Positions 58,219-64,000 of a stretch of DNA of 64,000 bases are shown piece by piece. The translations under genes and the position numbers were made by a program. The DNA lies in NCBI GenBank assembly GCA_016709665.1, contig JADJMI010000001.1:372001-436000 (forward strand), given 5' to 3'. Position 1 is the first letter of the stretch. The number at the start of each line of letters is the position of its first letter. The stretch is from Betaproteobacteria bacterium. Lineage in GTDB: Bacteria > Pseudomonadota > Gammaproteobacteria > Burkholderiales > Usitatibacteraceae. Below the pieces are notes generated by a model. The model ran no database searches. It was given only the letters and a program-made list of their open reading frames with translations, and had not been told where the DNA came from.

Positions 58219-60865
58219 ACCTGACCCAGGGCGGCAACGCGTCTTTCGCGACGCCATAGCGCTCCACCGCCTTCGCCGCCAGCGCGGGATCGAGAGCCGC
58301 CAGCGCCGCCACCGCGATCGCCTGCCGGTCCACCTCGAAGAACCGCCTGAGGTTCGCCCGCGTGTCGCTGCGCCCGAAGCCATCCGTCCCGAGCGCCGTG
58401 AAGGGATCCGCGATCCAGGGCCGCACGAGGTCCGCCACCGCGCTCACGTAGTCGCTCGCCGCGATGACCGGCACGCCGGACCTCGGCAACTGCCTCGCGA
58501 TCCAGGGCACGGGCCCCTTCCCCCGGAGCCGCGTCTCGCGCGATGCGGCCATCGCCTCGCGCCGGAGCTCCGTGAAGCTCGTGACCGAGTACACGTCGGC
58601 GGCGACGTTCCAGTCGGACGCCAGCAGTTCCGCCGCCGCGTGCGCCTCACCCAGGATCGTGCCCGCGCCGAGCAGGCGCACCTTCGCGGCGTCCTTCCCG
58701 GCCGCCTCACGCACCCGGTGCATGCCGCGCAGGATGCCCTCGCGCGCGCCCTCGGGCATCGAGGGCTGCGCGTAGCTCTCGTTCATCATCGTCACGTAGT
58801 AGAAGACGTCCTCGCGTTCCTTGAGCATGCGGCGCATGCCGTCCTCGAGGATCACCGCGAGCTCGTAGGCGTATGCCGGGTCGTACGAGCGGCAGTTGGG
58901 GATGGTGGAGGCGATGAGGTGGCTCGTGCCGTCCTGGTGCTGCAACCCCTCGCCGGATAGCGTGGTGCGCCCCGCCGTCGCCCCCAGCAGGAAGCCGCGC
59001 GAGCGCGAATCCGCCGCCGCCCAGATGGCGTCGCCCACCCGCTGGAAGCCGAACATCGAGTAGTAGATGTACATCGGCAGCATGGCGACGCCGTGCGCGC
59101 TGTAGCTCGTCGCCGCGGCCACCCACGAGGCGATGGCGCCGGCCTCGTTGATGCCCTCCTCGAGGATCTGGCCGTCCACGGCCTCCTTGTAGAAGCTCAG
59201 CTGGTCGCGGTCCTCGGGCTGGTAGAGCTGGCCGAGCGGCGAATAGATGCCCACCTGCCGGAAGAGATCCGCCATGCCGAAGGTGCGCGCCTCGTCGGCG
59301 ATGATGGGCACGATGCGACGGCCGAGCGCCGGGTCGCGCAGGAGCGCGCCCACCATGCGCACGAAGGCGACCGTGGTCGACATCTCCTTGCCCGCGGCCT
59401 CGAGCGCGAACTTCGCGAACGCGCCCGCCGCGGGTGTCTCGAGCGCCGGGGCCAGCGCGCGGCGATGCGGCAGGTAGCCCCCGAGTTTCTCGCGGCGCGC
59501 GTGCAGGTACTGCATCTCGGGCGAATCGCGCGCGGGGCGGAAGTACTCGCAGCCTTCCACCTGCGCGTCCGTGAGCGGCAGCGAAAAGCGCTCGCGGAAG
59601 GCGGCGAGCTCCTCGGTATCGAGCTTCTTCTGCTGGTGCGTCGTCATGCGCCCCTGCCCCGCCGTGCCCATGCCGTAGCCCTTCTTCGTCTGGGCGAGGA
59701 TCACCGTGGGCTGCCCGGTGTGGCGGGCGGCGTGCCAGTACGCGGAGAAGACCTTCACCGGGTCGTGGCCGCCGCGGCGCAGGCGGTCGATGTCGTCGTC
59801 GGAAAGGTGCGCGACCAGCTGCTGCAACTCGGGGTACTTGTTGAAGAAATGCTCGCGGTTGAAGCGCCCGTCGGTGGCCGCGTAGGTCTGGAATTCGCCG
59901 TCGACCGTCTCCGCGAAGCGCTTCTCGAGGAGCTGGTTCACGTCGCGGGCGAAGAGCGGATCCCAGTCGCCGCCCCACAGGACCTTGAGCACGTTCCACC
60001 CGGCGCCCGCGAAGAGGCCTTCCAGCTCCTGGATGATGGAGCCGTTGCCCCGCACCGGGCCGTCGAGACGCTGCAGGTTGCAGTTCACCACGAGCACCAG
60101 GTTGTCGAGCCGCTCGCGCGCCGCCAGGGCGAGGCCGGCGAGGGATTCGGGCTCGTCCATCTCGCCGTCGCCCACGAACGACCACACCTTGCGCCCGGCC
60201 GTGTCCGCGAGGCCGCGGTTGGCGAGGTAGCGCATGAAGCGCGCCTGGAAGATGGCGAAGAGCGGCCCCAACCCCATCGAGCCCGTGGGGAACTGCCAGA
60301 AATCCGGCATGAGCCACGGATGCGGATAGGACGAGAGCCCGCCGCCGCCCGTCTCGCGCCGGTAGCGGTCGAGGTTCTCCGCCTCCAGGCGCCCCTCGAG
60401 GAACGCGCGGGCGTAGACGCCGGGCGCGGAGTGCGGCTGGAAGTAGACGATGTCCGCCGCGGGGCCGGCGCGGAAGAAGTGGTTGAAGCCGACCTCGAAA
60501 AGATCGGCGGCGGAGGCGTAGCTCGCGATGTGGCCTCCCAGCTCCCCGGAGGCGCGGTTGGCGCGAACGACCATCGCGAGGGCGTTCCAGCGCACCAGCG
60601 CCGAGATGCGCGATTCCATCTCGAGGTTGCCCTGGAAGGGCGGCTGGTCCGCGAGGCCGATGGTGTTCACGTACGGCGTCGAGAGGACCGAGGGCAGCGG
60701 GACGCGGCGGACGCGGGCGTGCTGGAGGAGGCGCCTCAGGAGGAAAGTGGCGCGGTCCTTGCCCTCCTCGGCGATGAGCGCGTCGAGGGCTTCGATCCAC
60801 TCGCTCGTTTCGAGGGGATCGGTGTCGCGGTCCTCGGGAGGCGTGGGGGGTCGGTCAGTGCTCAT
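58217..60865 (-). CDS. aceE: Pyruvate dehydrogenase E1 component, homodimeric type
   Basis: 882 residues, the usual AceE length. Thiamine diphosphate motif GDGEMDEPESLAG, early FQGNLEMESRISALVRWNA and EGINEAGAIASWVAA identify it. It decarboxylates pyruvate within the pyruvate dehydrogenase complex. No aceF/lpd is adjacent, which is unusual. Start at MSTDRPP. Confidence 0.93.
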   Translation of the reverse strand: MSTDRPPTPPEDRDTDPLETSEWIEALDALIAEEGKDRATFLLRRLLQHARVRRVPLPSVLSTPYVNTIGLADQPPFQGNLEMESRISALVRWNALAMVVRANRASGELGGHIASYASAADLFEVGFNHFFRAGPAADIVYFQPHSAPGVYARAFLEGRLEAENLDRYRRETGGGGLSSYPHPWLMPDFWQFPTGSMGLGPLFAIFQARFMRYLANRGLADTAGRKVWSFVGDGEMDEPESLAGLALAARERLDNLVLVVNCNLQRLDGPVRGNGSIIQELEGLFAGAGWNVLKVLWGGDWDPLFARDVNQLLEKRFAETVDGEFQTYAATDGRFNREHFFNKYPELQQLVAHLSDDDIDRLRRGGHDPVKVFSAYWHAARHTGQPTVILAQTKKGYGMGTAGQGRMTTHQQKKLDTEELAAFRERFSLPLTDAQVEGCEYFRPARDSPEMQYLHARREKLGGYLPHRRALAPALETPAAGAFAKFALEAAGKEMSTTVAFVRMVGALLRDPALGRRIVPIIADEARTFGMADLFRQVGIYSPLGQLYQPEDRDQLSFYKEAVDGQILEEGINEAGAIASWVAAATSYSAHGVAMLPMYIYYSMFGFQRVGDAIWAAADSRSRGFLLGATAGRTTLSGEGLQHQDGTSHLIASTIPNCRSYDPAYAYELAVILEDGMRRMLKEREDVFYYVTMMNESYAQPSMPEGAREGILRGMHRVREAAGKDAAKVRLLGAGTILGEAHAAAELLASDWNVAADVYSVTSFTELRREAMAASRETRLRGKGPVPWIARQLPRSGVPVIAASDYVSAVADLVRPWIADPFTALGTDGFGRSDTRANLRRFFEVDRQAIAVAALAALDPALAAKAVERYGVAKDALPPWVR

Positions 60866-60880
60866 GGATGCCAAAATCTT

Positions 60881-61053
60881 CGGAAACGCCGATGAACGCC
60901 GATAGATGCCCGCCGATGAACGCCGATGGATTCCGCTTCAGATCGAAATGTCTGCATTCGAAGATGAACGTTGTCACGAGGCTTCCGATCGCGAGCCAGT
61001 CCGGATTCTATCGGCGTTCATCGGCGTGACATCGGCGTTCATCGGCGTTCCAA
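60881..61053. repeat. Inverted-repeat element of CGCCGATGAA decamers
   Basis: Arms 60881-60930 and 61007-61053 carry inverted copies of AACGCCGATGAACGCCGAT twice each. Similar in plan to the element after aceE but with CGCCGATGAA as the unit. It fills most of the 60866-61084 spacer; no gene there. Confidence 0.7.
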
Positions 61054-61084
61054 AGAATTGCGCCGGCATCACTCCCCCCACCGC

Positions 61085-62752
61085 TTACTTCTTCGACGCC
61101 GCCGCCCGCAGCGCATCGATCGTCGTGTTCGGCGTGATGGCCTGCGGATCGACCCGGATCTCGATCACCGCCGGCTTCCCCGAAGCCACGCACCGTTCGA
61201 AGGCCGCCTCGAACTGCGAGGTCTCCTCCACGATCTCACCCGCGCAGCCGAAAGCGCGCGCATAGGCCGCGAAGTGCGGATTGCGCAGATCCGTCCCGTG
61301 CACGCGCCCGGGGTAATTCTTCTCCTGGTGCATCCGGATCGTGCCGTACATGCCGTTGTTCACCACGATCACGATGATGGCCGCGTCGTACTGCACGGCG
61401 GTGGCGAGTTCCTGACCCGCCATGAGGAAGCAGCCGTCGCCCGCGAAGGCGACCACGACGCGCCCGGGCTGCGCGATCTTCGCCGCGATGGCCGCGGGCA
61501 CGCCGTAGCCCATCGCGCCGGAGGTGGGCGCGAGCTGCGTGCGAAAGCCCGGATAGCGGTAGAAGCGGTGCGGCCACACGGTGTAGTTGCCGGCGCCGTT
61601 GGCGATGATGGCGTCCTCGGGCAGGTTGCTCGAGAGCCACTCCATCACGTCCCACATCTGCACCTTGCCCGGCGTCTCGCGGCGCGCGGTCCACGCGAGG
61701 AAATCCGCGCGGGCCTCCCCGACGCTCGCCTGCCACGCCGAGGCGTCCACGGGCGCCATCGCCGCGGCGTGGCGCGCGAAGCGCGTCATCGAAGCCTGGA
61801 TCGGGATCTCGGGCTGGTAGACGCGGCCGAGCTCCTCGCCGCTCGCGAGCACGTGCACGAGCTTCTGCCGCGGCACGGGCGAATCCAGCAGCGTGTAGCC
61901 GCTCGTGGTCATCTCGCCCAGGCGCGGGCCGATGGCGAGCAGCACGTCCGCGGTGCGGATCCTTTCCGCGAGGATCGGGTTCACGCCCACGCCGACGTCG
62001 CCCACGTAATTCGGCAGGCGGTTGTCGTAGAGATCCTGGAAGCGGAAGGCGCAGGTGACCGGCAGGTGGTTTTCCTCGACGAAGGTGCGGATGTCCGCGC
62101 AGGCGTCGGCCGTCCAGCCGCTGCCGCCCAGGATGGCGAGCGGGCGCCGGGCGCCGGCGAGCAGCTCGCGCAGGCGTTCCATCTCGCTTTCGCCCGGGTC
62201 CGTGTAGGCGGGCTGGTAGGGACGCGCGTCGGCGACGTCCACGACGTGCGTGAGCATGTCCTCGGGCAGCGCGAGCACCACGGGGCCGCGCCGGCCGGAC
62301 ATCGCCACGCTGAAGGCGCGCGCGACGTACTCGGGGATGCGCTCGGCGCTGTCGATGCGCGCGGTCCACTTGGCGAGCGGGGCGAACATCGTGTGGAAGT
62401 CGACCTCCTGGAAGGCCTCGCGGTCGCGGAAATCCGAGCCCACGTCGCCCACGAAGAGGATCATCGGCGTGGAATCCTGGAACGCCGTGTGCACGCCCAC
62501 CGAGGCCTGCGTGGCGCCGGGCCCGCGCGTCACGAAGCAGATGCCGGGGCGGCCCGTGAGCTTCGCGTGCGCCTCGGCCATGTTGGCCGCGCCGGATTCG
62601 TGGCGGCAGACGACGAGCTTGAGGGCTTCGCGGTGCTCGTAGAGCCCGTCGAGCACGGCGAGGAAGCTCTCGCCGGGCACGCAGAACGCGAGGTCCGTGC
62701 CGTGCAGGCGCAGCTGGTCCGCGAGGATGCGTCCGCCTTCGCGTGCGCTCAC
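61085..62752 (-). CDS. Thiamine-diphosphate enzyme (acetolactate synthase-like)
   Basis: 555 residues from a GTG that overlaps the TraB-family stop (GTGA). CRHESGAANMAEAHAKLTG, VTRGPGATQASVGVHTAFQD and GDGCFLMAGQELATAVQY (ThDP motif) define the POX/ILV family. Which 2-oxoacid it uses is not decidable here. Confidence 0.88.
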   Translation of the reverse strand: MSAREGGRILADQLRLHGTDLAFCVPGESFLAVLDGLYEHREALKLVVCRHESGAANMAEAHAKLTGRPGICFVTRGPGATQASVGVHTAFQDSTPMILFVGDVGSDFRDREAFQEVDFHTMFAPLAKWTARIDSAERIPEYVARAFSVAMSGRRGPVVLALPEDMLTHVVDVADARPYQPAYTDPGESEMERLRELLAGARRPLAILGGSGWTADACADIRTFVEENHLPVTCAFRFQDLYDNRLPNYVGDVGVGVNPILAERIRTADVLLAIGPRLGEMTTSGYTLLDSPVPRQKLVHVLASGEELGRVYQPEIPIQASMTRFARHAAAMAPVDASAWQASVGEARADFLAWTARRETPGKVQMWDVMEWLSSNLPEDAIIANGAGNYTVWPHRFYRYPGFRTQLAPTSGAMGYGVPAAIAAKIAQPGRVVVAFAGDGCFLMAGQELATAVQYDAAIIVIVVNNGMYGTIRMHQEKNYPGRVHGTDLRNPHFAAYARAFGCAGEIVEETSQFEAAFERCVASGKPAVIEIRVDPQAITPNTTIDALRAAASKK

Positions 62753-63654
62753 AGCTGCCTCGCCACGAAGCCGCGCTTCCTGAGCATCTCGACGAGCCCC
62801 TTCGGCCCGGCCAGGTGGAGCGCGCCGACGGCGACGAAGTGGCGCTCCTTCGATTCGAGCAGCATGCGGCCGATCTTCCCGGCCATCGCGTCGTGGCGCG
62901 ACCAGATGAACTTCTCCTCGATCGCCGCCGCGCCGGGGATGGTGTCGTTGTACTTGCGCGCCACCTCCAGCAGCAGCGCCGGGTCGCCCGCCTGCCAGGC
63001 GTTCACCATGCCGGTGATCTGTTCGCGCACCAGCCCGCTTTCGAGCGCGTTCAGCGTGCCCTCGAGCGAGGCGAGCGCCTCGGCCGGCGTGAGGGATTCG
63101 ATCACGGCCGTCTGCGCGTCGCCGCCCTCGATCTCGACGAGCGTCTTGCCCTGCTCCTTCGCGCGCTTGATGAGGTGCAGGTCCACGCCGTACTGCGGCA
63201 GGTAGCCGATCTTGCTCCATTCGGCGAAGGCGAGCAGCGTACCGGCCATGAAAGGCTTGAGCATCGCGACCTGCGGCTCGGGCAGGCCCAGGCGCGCGGC
63301 CTGCTTCTGGACGCGATCCCAGGTGGCCTTGGGCACCGCCTTGTCCAGGGTGGCCGGCGGCTCGTAGACCATCACCTTCGCGCTGCGCGTCATCGCCGCC
63401 GTGTCGGTGATGTCCGCCTCGACGGCGATCACCTTCGATTCGGCGAAGGCCTTGTCGACCGCGGCGGGCAGCGGGAAGAAACCCGGCTTGCCGGCGTGCA
63501 CGGTGCCGTAGAGGTAGATGCGGTTGGTGAGCGAGGCCACTTCCCAGAGGTACAGCCGGGCGGCGGGGGTCGTGGGGGCGGGCGCGGCCGGCGCTTGCGC
63601 GAGGACGGGCAAGGCGAGGCAGGCGGCGAACGCGGCAACGGCTTGGCGGATCAA
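62749..63654 (-). CDS. TraB/GumN family protein, exported
   Basis: About 301 residues if the TTG at 63654 starts it (signal peptide IRQAVAAFAACLALPVLAQA). LYGTVHAGKPGFFPLP and HFVAVGALHLAGPKGLVEML are the TraB/GumN hallmarks (paired GxxH motifs, likely metal protease-like). No in-frame ATG fits better. Confidence 0.8.
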   Translation of the reverse strand: MIRQAVAAFAACLALPVLAQAPAAPAPTTPAARLYLWEVASLTNRIYLYGTVHAGKPGFFPLPAAVDKAFAESKVIAVEADITDTAAMTRSAKVMVYEPPATLDKAVPKATWDRVQKQAARLGLPEPQVAMLKPFMAGTLLAFAEWSKIGYLPQYGVDLHLIKRAKEQGKTLVEIEGGDAQTAVIESLTPAEALASLEGTLNALESGLVREQITGMVNAWQAGDPALLLEVARKYNDTIPGAAAIEEKFIWSRHDAMAGKIGRMLLESKERHFVAVGALHLAGPKGLVEMLRKRGFVARQL

Positions 63655-63772
63655 TCGAGGCTCCAGTGGGGGGATCGAAGTCGATTCTACCCTCCGGCGC
63701 ACCCTGTTCGGGGCGAGCAATTGCTGTCACAATTTCGTCACAAAACCAAACCGCCACGAGAGGAACTTCTCC

Positions 63773-64000
63773 ATGCAAGCCATCGTCCGCGCGGCCGCGC
63801 TCGCCGCCGCCCTCATCCTTCCGTTCGCCGCGTCCGCCCAGGATTGCAAGAGCCGCGGCGACCTGGACCCGATGTACTGCGACGAGAACGGCGACCTCGT
63901 CGCCGACACCCCGAAGGACGCGAAGAAACTCAAGACCCCGAACACGATCGTCTTCACCTACACGCCGGTGGAAGACCCCGCGGTCTACGAAAAGGTCTTC
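63773..64000 (+). CDS. Phosphonate/phosphate-type ABC substrate-binding protein (partial)
   Basis: First 76 residues; runs off the window. Signal peptide ending AASAQD, then YCDENGDLVADTPKD and NTIVFTYTPVEDPAVYEKVF, the usual start of PhnD-like binding proteins. AGAGGAA ribosome site upstream. Confidence 0.75.
   Translation, partial: MQAIVRAAALAAALILPFAASAQDCKSRGDLDPMYCDENGDLVADTPKDAKKLKTPNTIVFTYTPVEDPAVYEKVF

Noticed and set aside
61085..63778. An 897-residue thiamine-diphosphate fusion protein
   Set aside because: The first part is a shadow frame over the TraB/GumN gene; the enzyme starts at the GTG at 62752.

Overview
The window looks like a chromosomal segment of a high-GC betaproteobacterium. 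GC content, pervasive 4-base stop/start overlaps and the housekeeping genes (prpF, aceE, the ALDH7/saccharopine-dehydrogenase pair, TolC/HlyD export) fit that group. A Usitatibacter-like member is possible, but that is inference. No rRNA or tRNA was seen.

Left flank (1-8072): end of an outer-membrane barrel gene, a CHASE2 adenylate cyclase, a phytanoyl-CoA dioxygenase-like enzyme, a HigBA toxin-antitoxin pair with a repeat operator, a luciferase-like oxidoreductase, a lipoprotein, a serine hydrolase, then a tyrosine recombinase (7032-8072).

Centre (8183-41591): about 33 kb of an Rhs polymorphic-toxin system. One full-length rhs gene (30649-35067, Sec signal peptide, phospholipase A2-like C-terminus) follows a secreted TIG/PPC-domain gene (27618-30638) and an AT-rich presumptive promoter. 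Two arms diverge from this core. The left arm, read on the minus strand from 27375 down to about 8315, has 20 copies (L20 to L1) of a ~70-nt repeat encoding HYNYFRDY-x-PAIGRYVQSDPIGL. The right arm, on the plus strand, has 7 copies (P1 inside rhs, then P2 to P7) and ends in a half copy at 41575. Each repeat starts one toxin C-terminus, followed, usually with a 1-17 nt overlap or a few bases' gap, by one small immunity gene and the next repeat. The core (27.4-34.5 kb) is therefore flanked by inverted repeats, so recombination between arms could change which toxin is fused to Rhs. A degenerate repeat copy (8183-8224) lies between the left arm and the recombinase gene. Recognisable toxins are three phospholipase A2-like, two kinds of HExxH metallopeptidase, a SleB-like cell-wall hydrolase, a serum-amyloid-A-like domain and papain/LRAT-like candidates; many are unknown. 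Toxins are cysteine-rich and most immunity proteins are membrane, lipoprotein or exported proteins, which points to toxicity in the envelope. Three cassettes are present twice (L5=L17, L10=L14, L11=L18), with duplication borders in the repeats.

Right flank (41592-64000): broken antidote gene and MazEF, MFS transporter, PrpF, DUF3297 protein, a TolC-HlyD-ABC-2 permease-patatin operon with no ATPase, an acyltransferase, a lysine-degradation pair with a divergent Lrp regulator, a CBS protein, aceE between two hairpin-forming repeat elements, a thiamine-diphosphate enzyme overlapping a TraB/GumN gene, and the start of a phosphonate-type binding protein.
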